DNA from: Anaspis maculata
Lineage: Eukaryota > Arthropoda > Insecta > Coleoptera > Scraptiidae
Assembly: GCA_949128115.1 (NCBI GenBank)
Contig: OX421965.1
Coordinates: 34,901,681-34,965,680, forward strand
DNA: 64,000 nt
Reading direction: 5' to 3'
Below are positions 1-11,477 of this stretch, in pieces; position 1 is the stretch's first letter; each line of letters starts with the position of its first letter. The notes beneath the pieces were generated by a model, which did no database searches, was not told where the DNA came from, and saw nothing but the letters and a program-made list of their open reading frames with translations. The position numbers and the translations under genes were made by a program.

Positions 1-405
1 GTCGACCAACACAGGACTTCACTGTGCTCTAGGAGCCCTAGGAACGCCTGCATTACCATTTACAATAAACTGCCGAGACGTATAAAAAACGTTGAAAAGA
101 ACAAAGAGTTTAAAACAGAATTAAAAAAGTTTCTAATTGGAAAAGCCTTTTACAGTGTAAAGGAATTTCTTAATGACAAAGACGCTGTCGCAGCCGAAAG
201 ATAAATAATTGTATTCTTTTGTTGTATTTGTTGTATATTGCCATCATATTCTAATCATCTATCCTATTTTATAGTCTTTTTTTGTACATGTTTGTTTATG
301 TTATTGTAATAGGTATGTTTACTGTATAGATATACCTAAAAGTGACTTGCTCTATCCATTGTTATTCGTGGCGACAAAGAGTGAATAAAGTATTATATTA
401 TATTA
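1..405 (+). mobile_element. Jockey-type LINE, 3' end fragment
   Basis: The first 204 bases encode the C-terminal end of a non-LTR retrotransposon ORF2. A frame reading NKLPRRIKNV then FKTELKKFLI and FYSVKEFLND ends in a stop at about 204. This NKLP / F-K-x-L-K-x-L / FYS-x-x-E-F-L pattern is the usual end of Jockey-clade ORF2 proteins. About 200 bases of 3' untranslated sequence follow, ending in gaataaagtattatattata, an AT-rich tail. The element continues upstream out of the window, so its length and 5' integrity are unknown. The same type of C-terminus occurs on the minus strand near 36.5-37.1 kb. Confidence 0.75.
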
Positions 406-592
406 AATGATTGAATGCTGAAAACTGAATAGTGTATGAAGGACAGGTTCATTTGTTTCAATTATTATACAGTTGACAACTGAATGTTATTATAAAGTTC
501 AATAAAATGTAAAAACAGAACATGTTGGGTGTGGCTAATTTGCAGGCAGAGAACCAAATCTTCGTTTTGGAAGTGAAGCGGTGAGTTGTTCT

Positions 593-1206
593 TTAGTTGG
601 AAGAACCACTAAGCTCTACGGCCTGTCGATTTGCTATGATGCTGATGGTGACGATAGCTGCTGTAGATTCTTGCTTACACCTACCTAGATGGTGGCATAT
701 GATCTCACTTCCTTCCACATCCATTTTGAAGTGTTGCTTGGAATCATTTTCTTCGCATACCTCCACGATCTGCTGCCAGTGAGGTAGTGAGCTCATATTT
801 CTTTTTCTTTGTGAAAAGAGTTAGCTGAGGCTTTTTTTTTTTCAGCTCAATTTCTGGAGGGAGGTACTACATATTTTCCTTGAATGGTTTTTAAGCCCAC
901 AACCGAAACCACAACCTTATACATACTACTACTTCTAGTTTGGGACATCGGGTTCCAGCTTTCAGCTGTGAAAAAGCAAACTGTTTCAGGTCTTGGGTCA
1001 CAAAGTTCAACGATTCCACCTACATTGAAATGATCTTCACAGCAAAAATATCCGCCGCCCAATGAGGCTGGGCTTTTGTCGCCGGTAGCTGTATGGCACT
1101 TGTTTTTCAGGGGTTGAGACTTGGGTACACTGATTACAATTTTTTGTGGGGCACTTGAAGAGGTGTTGGGATATCCCTTGAAAATGCATGTTTTCAATGA
1201 CATTAC
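593..1206 (-). pseudogene. degenerate THAP-domain sequence
   Basis: A minus-strand frame starting at 1203 reads KTCIFKGYPNTSSSAPQKI followed by SVPK and then GGYFCCEDHFNV. In insect THAP proteins the same order is C-x-x-x-G-C-x-N-T-S-x-x-A-P, then the aromatic/proline core, then C-C-E-D-H-F. The second zinc-ligand cysteine (GC) is a tyrosine (GY) here, and the stretch after the CEDHF motif has extra residues before YKVVVSVVGLKTIQGKYVVP, which resembles the domain's C-terminal strand. THAP domains bind DNA through a C2CH zinc and are found in P-element transposases and many derived host genes. A second minus-strand open stretch (593-796) lies downstream and could belong to the same unit, but I do not recognise it. 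With a ligand missing, a decayed copy is the best reading; sequence error or an exon of a host gene cannot be excluded. Confidence 0.5.
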
Positions 1207-1747
1207 TGTTTATTTGCAGAATGTACCGAACAAATAATTTCGACCTAACCACCATTCTGTCAAAAAAGACAATCAACAAGGTGGCAACAGCGTCGTTCAA
1301 ATGACCTTTTCTTGTTGCAAAGCTGCCAGATTTATAATGGACTCCCATTGCAAACACCAAGAATGATTGTTCATGCCTCAAAAATGTGTTACATTGTATC
1401 CAAAAACATACCACCTAACGTGTTGTTTTGTCGAAGTGATTTTTTTCTAAGGAATATCAAAATATTCATGCAAATCTTGACTGCCTGTCACACAATTTGG
1501 GAACAAGGCTCCAGCTATACGAACACTACGACCATCCCATTGCGCAAACTCAACTCGTCCGCCTACGTCATCAGACGTTGAAATTTAATCGGAGTTATTC
1601 CCGCCAAGATTTTCAACATTTTTTTTTTAAAAAAGGTAGAGACTTTTGAGACGAACTATTATTATTCATGTAGTAAACTCACCTTGTAGAACATTTTAAA
1701 GCAATTAAAAAAAATCGTATAAGACCCAATTGATGACAGATGAAAGA

Positions 1748-1985
1748 GCTTGTAGCAAGGTGGTTAGCGGGTCCGACTGGCATGCTGTGGGTCGTGAGTT
1801 CGATCTCCACTACTTGTGCACCTAGTACCTGGTGCAATTTCTGACGCTCTGAGCCTCTGAGGTCAATAATAACGCTTACAAAAACCAATCTTGGGCGCCC
1901 CGTGGTCGTTTGTTTTCGCAACGTGTGACACGCGGCAATTTTTCGTGGAAATGTGCACGCATTAACTTTGCGGCGCCCCAAAAGT
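1748..1985 (+). mobile_element. tRNA-derived SINE
   Basis: Bases 1750-1812 look like the head of a tRNA: an A-box-like stretch (tagcaaggtggttagcgg) is followed about 35 bases later by a B-box (gagttcgatctc). The rest, with paired gcgcccc blocks near 1899 and 1973, does not fold as a tRNA acceptor, so this is a SINE rather than a tRNA gene. The 3' limit is approximate. Expected transcription is by RNA polymerase III from the internal boxes. Confidence 0.55.
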
Positions 1986-3200
1986 TGTGTGTTGGTCGGA
2001 GTGAGTGGGTGGATGGGGCGCGCGAGCAGGGAGAGCTCAAAGTTGATTAGGACGAATCCAGATTTGTCGGAGATAGATCTTAATTTCGCCCCCGTTCGTA
2101 ATAAAGCCGCTCGCTAAGACACGAAGCGAATAATTTATGAAATAGCTCGATTTATAATCCGCCGATATTCATGAGGATGGTTCCGGAGAGGGAGAGAGCG
2201 CGCTGGCAGAGCAGAGAAAAAGAAATATTCCGGTCGGGCGTAATTGATTGTATGAAAAAGATGGCATTTGATTCCGGCAAATTATCCAGATTTATGCATT
2301 GTCTGAGGTCTGCTGCTGAAGTTTGCCCCCTACCCAGCTCGTTGTAGAGCAGTTAGCATCGTCGTCGTCGCTGCCGTGTGACGTCAGGTTGAAAGGTATT
2401 TTTGCGTCCGTCGTCGTCGGCTTAGCGCCGCCGTCGGGTTTTCACGAAATGTTTTTGTTTTGTTTGTTTTTTGTACAAGTCGCTGTTTCCGCTCTGGTAT
2501 TAACAACGCTTCACTTATTTCATGATGTTTTTACACCCCGTTTAACTGCACCGCGCTATATACCGCCAATAATGGCCGCGGGGATGGCGATGGTAAGGTG
2601 CGGTGCGGTGGTGCAAAAAATGCACTGCCAAAGTCGGAACTGTTTTTGAGATTAGGACGGTGCAGTTTTAATCACGAAAATCCCCTCTAACGATGCTGTT
2701 TCTGTCCACTAAAATAGGAAACTGTGCGAGCGGCGCCATTGTTCTGCGACGTATATTTCCTGTGAAACGGCGTGAAATTATCCCGCCGTTCGTTGTTTTC
2801 CACCAGAAATGGCGAAATTTTATTTCCATAGCAAAAATATAAACGGTCCATAATTTATCCTAATGGCTGAACAAACAGTCACACTTGAACTAAGCATTGT
2901 TTCAGTAATCAACTCAAATATATCAACTCAAGGAAAATTATGAAAAAAATTGCGGGAGATTGCAACTCTACAATTGCTGATAACTCACAGAGTTGCACAA
3001 TATCCCAGCGTTAAACTTGATAGAATGATCTCACACTTTTCATTGTTGTTTCATTCAAGTCAAGTGTCACATACATGGATGCCGGATGTCAAAATAACAG
3101 CTTGAAAGCTTTTTGCGGTAGTGGAGACATCTACGTTGATCTCGAGGTTGATCTTTGCATGCATGACTCCATTCCTGGCCAAACATTACTTTCTCTACTT
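1986..3200. other. no gene recognised
   Basis: An open frame near 2323-2649 has no recognisable motif and probably reflects local GC-rich composition, including short cgtcgtcg and gccgcc runs. I see no convincing gene, repeat or RNA in this stretch. Confidence 0.4.
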
Positions 3201-3203
3201 ATA

Positions 3204-3945
3204 CTATAGTAGGTTCACTCCTACCGTGATTCCAGTCGGCTGTGAGATTTTGTTTCTGAGTTTCCAAATTTGAAAACTCTCTAAAACTTGGCAATTGCTT
3301 GCACTGATGTTTGAAGCTCAAACTTGACGCTGTCCTTATGATTGATGATGAGAAAATTACCTAAATGGGATATGAAAACTGTGCTTGTGCCTTGAACAAT
3401 AATGTCCAGTCAGTGCCTATTTTGAAGCCCTTGAGGGTGCCATGGGGGTGCCATGAGGACTCGCTTCTGGGAGAAAATGGACGAAGTAGGTGCTGGGCAT
3501 GAACCTCATAACGTTCTGCTTTGCGGAGAGAACGTGAATTTATTTTCGAAAACCACATAAAATGGAGGCATTGTGAATTATTCCTGGTTTTTAAAAGAAG
3601 CATCCACACTTTGGAAGAGTGAGAACTGCAGGAAGCTACACCCTTCTAAATTTTAAGTGGATGGGATTCATTGACATTGATATTTGATTTCACTGCTCAG
3701 AAAATCGTACCGGAACAAGGAATTTTCGGAAATTGTGGAGGGTGAAGTACATCCACTCCATACTTGCAATTTGCAAAGTTGATTTCGTTATTTCTTCATT
3801 CTTGACAGCAACAGACAACACAACAACATAACCTATCTTGACAGCAACGCACCAATATAACCTATCTGGGACGTGAAGTCTACAATGCCAGGCTGTAAAA
3901 TTTGCCCAGCCGACTAGAATTACGGTACAAGTGAACCTACTATAG
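3204..3945. mobile_element. 742 bp inverted-repeat element flanked by TA
   Basis: The ends are inverted copies: ctatagtaggttcact at the left and its complement agtgaacctactatag (with one base difference) at the right. Similarity continues inward for about 45 bases, through the ccgtgattccagtcggctg region and its partner. Both ends are bordered by TA, the usual target duplication of Tc1/mariner-type elements. No transposase can be read inside, so it is non-autonomous. Confidence 0.65.
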
Positions 3946-3985
3946 TATTTATTCATTTATTCATCTATTTATTCATTTATTATTG
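3946..3985. repeat. AT-rich simple repeat
   Basis: Repeats of tatttattcattta directly follow the right end of the TA-flanked element. Confidence 0.7.
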
Positions 3986-4434
3986 TACTACACCCCAACA
4001 GGCAGAAGAGCCCAGTAGAAGCACAGTAAGTGAGACCAGGCAGGAAAACACTCCTTTAAAATTGAGTGCGTCTACATTCGTTCCCGAGGGTAAACACCAA
4101 CTTTCGTCAAATGCAAGATAAGTGACATTTACAGTTGAGTTTGTGAAGACATTTCCGGAATTATCGAGGAACGAGAATTGAATAGCAACCACAATAATTA
4201 TTGAACACTTAGACCGCTTTCTGCTTTCATACTTCATTCGAGTTTCAACATTTAACGTAGTACGTATCCTTGTGATGAGATTCCGGGATACTACTACTGA
4301 ATATGTTTAATAATAAAAATGCCCGTTAAAACAGGGTAGTGGAACAAAACAAACCCGAGTCTCTAGCAGCGACAAAAGGGGATTGGAAAGTAATGTTACG
4401 ATTCTCCAAAAAAAAAAGACAACACTCCACAGAA

Positions 4435-5850
4435 GCTCCGCTACACTAGGCAAAGCAATAGCCGACAAGATTTTTTACATAACAAAGTGTCTACAAAATG
4501 TCACTTATCACAGAATTGCACCATAAGTAGGAACAGCAAGGGATCACGGTGAAAATTATGGAAGAGATAACGTAATTTCCTCCCAAGTAAGAAAAGGTTA
4601 GTGAATTGAACAAGGCAGATTCATACAAACAGGTGAAACCCCCCCCCCCCCCCCCAATACGGAGTAGCGTGCAAGTCCTTCTTCCTTTCCTAGTTTCATG
4701 TACATTGTACAACCCGACCATGAAATGTGAATGAATCATGAAAAGCACTGTTTTCTCCTTAGCGGGTGATTTGGCGTAGCATAGTTTCTTCTTGTCGTCT
4801 TTTTGTTTGTTACATAACTTGTATACGTGCACAATGAACCTCGAAGACTTATTGCTGGTCCAGAACTACACTACTGTATCATTTGTACAGTTTTGGATTT
4901 TCGGCTGTCACAAGATTGATTAAGCATGAATCATCACTTTTGTGGTAATTAAATTCTGTCAACACCTGTGGCAACATTTTTTGTAATGCAACAGTGTCGG
5001 TCCATTGAAATGCAAGTTTGTATCAGTGGAAGCAACATAAAACCTTGAAGTACGCACATACAACAATGTAACTCAACCCGACGAAAGTCCCGGGTTCAAA
5101 CCTGCACTGGAACAGATGAACTTGTTTACGGGTTTCTCAGTACTGGGGCATCTACTATCGTGCGGTGATGCCCCGCGAAAAGGAATGAGGCGAGAAAGCT
5201 ATCGAAACAAAACCCCACTGATTATGCCCGCACTGTTCCAAAAATGTCTGAGTTGTTATCGTCATCGTTAACATGAAAAATGTTATATGATACGTTAACA
5301 TCGTATCGTTACTAAAAAATCGGCTAATAACCTAGTAGTTGACGGAGGACAGGAAAAAAAAGTGTAACTCCGGGACAACGTCATGAGTGCACGAAGTGCA
5401 CACTTACTAGATTTTCGGAATTTGCCATCAAAACTGAGATCATTTGGAGAGAGTAGATGAATTCACAAAATCCGAAGCAGTGGCAAGCACCTCAACTACA
5501 AAGAGCGAAAAATGGCGAGTTACACAAGCTTGTTGAGAACAAAGAGCCAGCAACTCGACCGAAACTTCGCGTTGGGTGAAATAATTGTGAAGACAAAATG
5601 TGTATCGTAATACCATGCATGATTTGGTGGATGAGTGGAAGCCAAAATTATTATAAAATATCAAATAAAAACCCATCTGGAATCGGTAAAAAAACACACA
5701 CTGGAGCGCACCACAATTCACGTGTCGTCGTCACAACAGCTGTTCATCTTCCCCCGCCGACGTGCGCGCCCAGCGCCATCTCACTCTCCCATCGGCCAAC
5801 GCCACGAACGTTCCTTGAACGACAGTATAACTACGTTGGGCGTTATGCCC
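4435..5850. mobile_element. family A repeat, diverged and interrupted copy
   Basis: Two blocks match the family A copy at 44.65-47.5 kb in the same orientation. Bases 4560-4810 match 45770-46010, including the long C tract at about 4629-4646, gattcatacaa, and the gaatgaatcat and gtcgtct landmarks. Bases 5365-5815 match 46070-46500, including cgtcatgagtgcac, atgcatgattt and gcgccatctc. About 500 bases between the blocks (roughly 4815-5345) have no counterpart and are probably a later insertion. They include a B-box-like gggttcaaacc near 5093, so a SINE is possible there. This copy is more diverged than the other two. Confidence 0.6.
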
Positions 5851-6249
5851 ACGTCAGGCGTACCGAGAGAGACAGTGAAAACAAAGGGAAAATACCAGAG
5901 TTTTGAACATAGTTTTGCAAAGGCTTCAAAATGAGCTGTCAAAAATCAAAATATTGAGTCAAAATTTCCTGTCTTTCATTGACAGTTACATTTTTTGACA
6001 GATCACGTTGAAGAGCTTATTTTCACCGGTCTGTCACAGATCCTACGCGCATACCAAATTTGGTCGAGTCGAGTGTAAAAAATTCCGTCAGCCATTGGCT
6101 GTTGCCTGAGTAATAACAGCGTATTATAGCCTTTATGGAATGTTATTTTCCAGAGAATCGCACCATTGATTATATTTCAACTGACCAGACCTCACTCACT
6201 GACATGTTACCGATCCAACTTATTGTTTCTGAAATTGAAACAATATAAT

Positions 6250-6390
6250 AACCAACGACCAGGTTCTAGGCAAAAAATGCATTTCTATTGTTGTTTTAGG
6301 CATTCGCATGAGACCTTGAAATGAATGTTAGTGTCGAAAAAACATTGCTTTTTACACCCCTTCTGTTAAGTGCATATGTCCTTATCTAAG
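6250..6390 (+). repeat. dispersed repeat flanking the BEL element, left part
   Basis: The stretch around ggttctaggcaaaa ... cgcatgagaccttgaaa ... gtgtcgaaaa is clearly related to 11575-11680 (ggattctaggcaaaa ... tgcatgggactttgaaa ... gtgttgaaaa) on the same strand. Together they suggest the BEL element between them was inserted into an older, partly tandem repeat. Confidence 0.5.
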
Positions 6391-6395
6391 TAGAT

Positions 6396-6640
6396 TGTAT
6401 AATATGAGCTGAGCACCCCCACTGCCCTTCCAGGTAGCTTGGGCGAACCCCTCACGGGATCTTACTGTATTCGCAATGCTTTGTGTGTGCTGTGCACCGC
6501 AGACGAAAGATAACCACTCACCAGGCAAGATGTGCCCTTCTGCTAATAAATTGTTATTCAGTTGTTACTATACCAATCGAAGAGTTTGATTAACCCCCCC
6601 GTGGGTGAACCCACATTTTCTGGTCCCATCGAACCGGATG
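6396..6640 (+). mobile_element. probable 5' LTR and leader start of BEL element
   Basis: This stretch lies upstream of the BEL frame and has the expected layout. It begins tgagctgagcacccccac and ends with an A/T-rich then C-rich segment. It is followed at about 6616-6640 by ttttctggtcccatcgaacc, a leader motif like those seen just after 5' LTRs of BEL/Pao elements. There is no 3' LTR to compare, because the element is cut off, so both edges are inferred. Confidence 0.35.
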
Positions 6641-6720
6641 GTTGAACCAGCGGCAGAGTAAAGCAGTTCGCGAGTGTGATTAGTGATTCTGATCACTGAA
6701 TCAAGTGATTCAAAGACAAA

Positions 6721-6863
6721 GTTTCTTCGAGACCAGCGAGTGCCAGTCCCGGAGTACCTACATCAATTCAAGCAGAGTGTGATTAAGTGATCCACCTAAG
6801 AACAATACGAATTAAGTAATTCGAGCCAGTTTCTTCGAGACCAGCGAGTGCCAGTCCCGGAGT
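6721..6863 (+). repeat. direct 35 bp repeat in BEL leader
   Basis: A 35-base sequence around gaccagcgagtgccagtccc occurs at 6721-6755 and again, identically, at 6829-6863, 108 bases apart in the untranslated leader. The intervening sequence also repeats short gatt-aagtgatt motifs. Confidence 0.8.
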
Positions 6864-7088
6864 GGTCCTTCGACGTTGCCGAAATTACAGCAGAAGGTGA
6901 GTGGGCTCAAATACTTATCCTTCGTTCACAATTTCCCTGACCTCTAATTGCGGCCAGCAGGTACATAATCACCGCTTGAGTTAGTTGTGATTCTTTATTT
7001 CACCTGATTAATTATTCAATTTGTAAGTACAAATTGTACAGTTTGTTTGTAGCAAACATTTTCGTATATTTGATCAAAATCATACATC

Positions 7089-10000
7089 ATGTCCCTCAGA
7101 CAGTTAGTGCAAAGTCGTGGTACTATTCGCGGAAAATTGACGCGGATCATGTCATTCAATGAAAGGTGTGATGCAAACACACCACTTGAGGAGATCGAGG
7201 AAAGGCTAGCCATGTTGCCAGTCATTCTCAAACAATACGAAGACACGCAAAATTCCATCCTGAGCACGGATGAAGTAACAGAAGCCGCGGTAATCGCAGA
7301 ACATGAACGGTTGCATGAAGTGTTTGAGAATGACTGGTACAAGGTCAAAGCCGCTCTGAATGAACGGAAAGGTTCACGAATTAGAGTAATTCAATCCGTG
7401 CCACCAACCAATGCGAACAATCAGCACTATAACGTCAAACTCCCTGAAATAAATTTGGTGGAGTTCAGCGGGGTTTATGCCAAGTGGCTCCCGTTCCATA
7501 ATTCCTTCAACAGTCTGATTCATGAAAATTCAAATTTGAGCAGCTGTTCAAAGTTCCATTATTTGAAATCGGCTCTTAAAGGCGATGCCCTTAAGGCCAT
7601 AGAAGCGATAGAGATTTCGGATGCAAATTATATTGTTGCGTGGAATCTTCTGAAAAGGAGATTCCAAAACAAAAGATTAATTGTCAACGATCATGTTCGA
7701 TCAATTTTGAATATCGCGGAGGTGCGCAAAGCCTCAGCCACCGCGCTATACGCACTGTTAAACGATCTAAAATGCCACCGTGAGGGTTTAAAATCATTCA
7801 ACATTCCTGTTGATGAATGGAACGCGATCATCGTACCTATAATGTCGAAAAAATTCGATTACGAAACGTTGAGGCAGTGGGAAAACACGCTGGATGACGA
7901 AGTTCCTACGCAGGACGCCCTCGTGGCCTTCCTAGAAAAAAGGTGTAGATTTTTAGAAGCGTTAAGTGACGCGAATTCTACTCCCAAAGGTATACCGCCT
8001 TTCGCACCAAACACACACCACCCTAAGATTGCTAACAATAGTAATTTTTCAAAGTTCAAATCGAGTCATGTGGCTACCGCGCAACGTGACAAGTTTCAAT
8101 GTTACTTGTGTAAAAAACCACATTCAATAGATTTTTGCCCAGAGTTTCTTCGATTAAGCATTGGCGACAGGGTTAAAAAGGCAAATTCGATGCTATTGTG
8201 CAAGAATTGCTTGCGTAAAAACCACGCAACGACCGACTGCCGGTCTCGAGCAAAGTGCTCCGAGTGCAATGAATCTGGTCACAATTATTTGCTTCATGAA
8301 GCCCATAAAAACACCAGTGTCTCCGCGACAAGTGAATCTAGCGAGAATGTCGCTACTCATTGTTTTGCCGACGCCAATGAAACCGTATTGTCCACTGCCG
8401 TGGTCCTAGTAGCCAACAATAAAGGTCAATGGATTTCGGGTAGAGCCCTGCTCGATCCTGGATCACAAATGAATTTTGCAAGCGCTGCGTTCATTAGAAA
8501 ACTCGAACTCAAGACCGCGGCAGCAAACCTCAGAATTTCGGGAATCAGTGGCGTAAACAGCGAGGCAAACCGTATGACACGCGTCAAGTTCAGGTCACGA
8601 GTCGAAGAATTCGAGGCCATGATGAGTTGCTGTGTTGTCGAGAAGATAACACAAAACCTACCGCGCGTCCCGCTCGGGAACGTTGGCGAAATCTCGCCCG
8701 AATTTCCCTTGGCTGATCCAACATTCTTCGAGACAAGCGCCATAGATTTATTGATCGGCGCGGAGTTATTTTGGCAGCTACTTCTTGATAAAAGGATAAA
8801 GATCGGCGACCCGTCGCTATTCTTGACCCATACTCGAGTGGGTTGGGTAGTTGGGGGTGCGACAAGCCTGAAGGGAAGCACGAAGTCGGCGGTCGCGACC
8901 TGCAATCACGCAGTCACGTCGCTGCAAGATGAGCAATTGAATACCACCCTGACAAGGTTTTGGGAGCAAGAGGAAATTCCTCATAAGCGAAACATTTGGA
9001 CAGCTGAAGAAATCGCGTGCGAAGAACATTTTGTGAAAAACTACCGGCGAAATGACCAAGGAAGATTTGTCGTGCGACTTCCGTTTAAAAACGAACAAAC
9101 GATTTGGAGCAATTCCTCGGAATTAGCTTTGCGCCGATTTAATTTGCTGGAAAAACGCTTTTCCAGAAACCACCAATTGAAATCTCAGTATTCCGCTGTA
9201 ATACAGGAGTATTTAGATTTGGGGCATATGGAATTAGTACCAGAAGTCGAAATCAATAATGAACGGTCGTACTATCTCCCACACCACGCTGTTTTCAAAT
9301 CTCTGTCCGAAAATTCTGTAAAAACGCGAGTGGTATTTGACGGAACCGCGGGAGGTAACAACGATTACCTTTCCCTCAATAAAACCCTGATGGTAGGCCC
9401 TGTGATACAGGATGATTTGTTGTCAATACTGCTGAGATTCCGCTCGCGTGAATACTCGTATGTATTTACTGCTGATATTAAGCACATGTACCGACAAATT
9501 CTTGTCGATCAAAGAGACACCGATTTCCAAAGAATATTTTTGAGGTTCCATGAAGATGAACCGATAAAAATTTATCGGCTGAATAGGGTCACCTTCGGTT
9601 TAAGCTCTTCGAGCTATTTGGCTGTTAGATGCATTCAACAATTGGCCCGAGACGTTGAGGATAAGTATCCCGACGCCAGTCTTGTAATACAAAGAGACGC
9701 CTACGTGGACGATATAATCGTCGCCAGTAGTAATTTACAGGAAGCTGTAAATTTGCAAAATGCAATAGAAGAAATATTTGCCCAAGGAGGTTTTGAACTG
9801 GCCAAGTGGTCTTCTAATCACCCAGTCCTTTTGGCAAATGCCGCACCAGACGATGTTGGTGCTAGCGTTGTAAATTTGAACATAAGCGGCATATCCAAAA
9901 CACTAGGTGTGTTTTGGGACCGAAACTCTGACAGTTTATTATTCAAGACAACCCCGATAGACACTTTCGGTTCAATAACAAAGAGAAAAATTCTCAGTCG

Positions 10001-11477
10001 CATTGCCGCTTTATATGACCCGATGGGTCTGATAGCACCCGTTGTACTCAAGGCCAAGCTATTGATGCAGCTTTTATGGGCTGATAAGAATTTGGGCTGG
10101 GATGACGAGGTTTCGGCAGGTATACGAGATTCCTGGAAGCAATTTGCAGAAAGTTTGCATTGTTTGAATGATCTTTCTATACCACGTCACGCTGTGATAT
10201 CAAATCCGATTGCGATTGATATTTGTTCCTTTGCGGATGCTTCCATAAAGGCCTTTGGCGCTTGCATTTATCTCAGAGCAAGTGATTCCCTCGGAAATTT
10301 CCAGTCCAGATTATTGTCATCAAAATCACGAGTCGCTCCAGTAAAGGTAATTTCCTTACCGCGATTAGAGCTATGCGGTGCTCTTTTATCTGTACAGCTA
10401 ATGCTGACAGTGCAGAACTCCTTGAGAATCCCGATAGCGAACCGGTACTTGTTTTCTGATTCCACCATTGTTTTGCATTGGATTGCATCGCCAGCCAACG
10501 TTTGGCAAACATATGTGTCAAATCGTGTCGGCGAGATCCAAAGAAACACGAATAAAGATCAATGGCATCACGTAAACACCCGTGAAAACCCGGCCGATTA
10601 TGTGAGCCGCGGTTTAGAAGCCCATCAATTAGATGGAAACGCGCTCTGGTTCAATGGGCCAAAGTGGCTTTCAAAGAACACGGAAGAATGGAATTCCACC
10701 CCGCTAACTCAAATAAGTTGCCGCGATGGACCTGAGGAACTCGCGGAAAAACGCAAGACAGTTCTTGCCGTGACGGTCCCTCCAACATTTGAAGTTTTAG
10801 AGAGATTCTCTTCCTTTGATAAACTGCAACGTGTAATCGCACATTGTTTGAGGTTCATAAACAACGCAAGAACTAAGTCCGATTCCAGAATTGTGGGACA
10901 CTTGACCGTCAAAGAACTGAGAAATGCCCATGATCGCATAATAAAACACATTCAAAATCGCGAATTCCATTCAGACCTTGCTAATTTGAACCAAGCTCGC
11001 AATTTAGCCAGAGGAAGCAAATTGACTTCCTTAGATCCGTTCATAGGAGATGACGGAATCTTGAGAGTTGGCGGTAGAATCAGGCACGCTGATATATCGT
11101 ACGATAGAAAATTCCCGATAATACTTCCGAAACATCATGTAACGGAACTTTTAATCCGAAAGGAATACGTGTCAAATTTGCACGCTGGGGCACAATCAAC
11201 TCTATCTTCACCTTCGTTCCTGCGTAAATGCCTGAAATTGGCAAAAATGGGAATTACTGTCCTAAAGAGATCTTTTTATTGCCCTGGAATAGGCCTTTCC
11301 AGTTTTTTTGTGAAAATGATTCACGATGTTTTAGAAAAATACCCATTGTTTGAATTGTTCCGTTCAAACTGTGTAGGTAAATTGATTTTAACACTAACAT
11401 TGATTTATTCGCCACAATTTATTTTAAAATCGATTCAGCCTATATTCTCTATTTCAGATCGTCACTGCTTATTTTAG
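7089..11477 (+). CDS. BEL/Pao retrotransposon Gag-Pol polyprotein, integrase truncated
   Basis: One uninterrupted frame of 1462 codons. Reading N to C: a DUF1759-type Gag region (about 115-230, LPEINLVEFSG, W..F...F); cysteine/histidine clusters at about 337-405 (CYLCKK, CKNCLRKNH, CSECNESGH); a DUF1758/aspartic protease (LDPGSQMNF near 455; many relatives have D-S-G); reverse transcriptase with the YVDD active site near 872; and the Pao/A17 RNase H-like region (FADAS near 1047, LPRLELCGALL, YLFSDSTIVLHW, ENPADYVSRG). The integrase zinc region then begins (LHAGAQSTL near 1370). From about residue 1374 the sequence leaves the family: the catalytic integrase core and 3' LTR are missing and the last 85 or so residues are read from flanking repeat DNA. 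The element would encode enzymes for reverse transcription in cytoplasmic particles but cannot integrate itself. The open frame argues that the truncation is fairly recent. Confidence 0.88.
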   Translation: MSLRQLVQSRGTIRGKLTRIMSFNERCDANTPLEEIEERLAMLPVILKQYEDTQNSILSTDEVTEAAVIAEHERLHEVFENDWYKVKAALNERKGSRIRVIQSVPPTNANNQHYNVKLPEINLVEFSGVYAKWLPFHNSFNSLIHENSNLSSCSKFHYLKSALKGDALKAIEAIEISDANYIVAWNLLKRRFQNKRLIVNDHVRSILNIAEVRKASATALYALLNDLKCHREGLKSFNIPVDEWNAIIVPIMSKKFDYETLRQWENTLDDEVPTQDALVAFLEKRCRFLEALSDANSTPKGIPPFAPNTHHPKIANNSNFSKFKSSHVATAQRDKFQCYLCKKPHSIDFCPEFLRLSIGDRVKKANSMLLCKNCLRKNHATTDCRSRAKCSECNESGHNYLLHEAHKNTSVSATSESSENVATHCFADANETVLSTAVVLVANNKGQWISGRALLDPGSQMNFASAAFIRKLELKTAAANLRISGISGVNSEANRMTRVKFRSRVEEFEAMMSCCVVEKITQNLPRVPLGNVGEISPEFPLADPTFFETSAIDLLIGAELFWQLLLDKRIKIGDPSLFLTHTRVGWVVGGATSLKGSTKSAVATCNHAVTSLQDEQLNTTLTRFWEQEEIPHKRNIWTAEEIACEEHFVKNYRRNDQGRFVVRLPFKNEQTIWSNSSELALRRFNLLEKRFSRNHQLKSQYSAVIQEYLDLGHMELVPEVEINNERSYYLPHHAVFKSLSENSVKTRVVFDGTAGGNNDYLSLNKTLMVGPVIQDDLLSILLRFRSREYSYVFTADIKHMYRQILVDQRDTDFQRIFLRFHEDEPIKIYRLNRVTFGLSSSSYLAVRCIQQLARDVEDKYPDASLVIQRDAYVDDIIVASSNLQEAVNLQNAIEEIFAQGGFELAKWSSNHPVLLANAAPDDVGASVVNLNISGISKTLGVFWDRNSDSLLFKTTPIDTFGSITKRKILSRIAALYDPMGLIAPVVLKAKLLMQLLWADKNLGWDDEVSAGIRDSWKQFAESLHCLNDLSIPRHAVISNPIAIDICSFADASIKAFGACIYLRASDSLGNFQSRLLSSKSRVAPVKVISLPRLELCGALLSVQLMLTVQNSLRIPIANRYLFSDSTIVLHWIASPANVWQTYVSNRVGEIQRNTNKDQWHHVNTRENPADYVSRGLEAHQLDGNALWFNGPKWLSKNTEEWNSTPLTQISCRDGPEELAEKRKTVLAVTVPPTFEVLERFSSFDKLQRVIAHCLRFINNARTKSDSRIVGHLTVKELRNAHDRIIKHIQNREFHSDLANLNQARNLARGSKLTSLDPFIGDDGILRVGGRIRHADISYDRKFPIILPKHHVTELLIRKEYVSNLHAGAQSTLSSPSFLRKCLKLAKMGITVLKRSFYCPGIGLSSFFVKMIHDVLEKYPLFELFRSNCVGKLILTLTLIYSPQFILKSIQPIFSISDRHCLF

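Noticed and set aside
2323..2649. Open frame of 108 codons
   Set aside because: No recognisable domain, no splice or promoter context, and local GC-rich composition explains the lack of stops.
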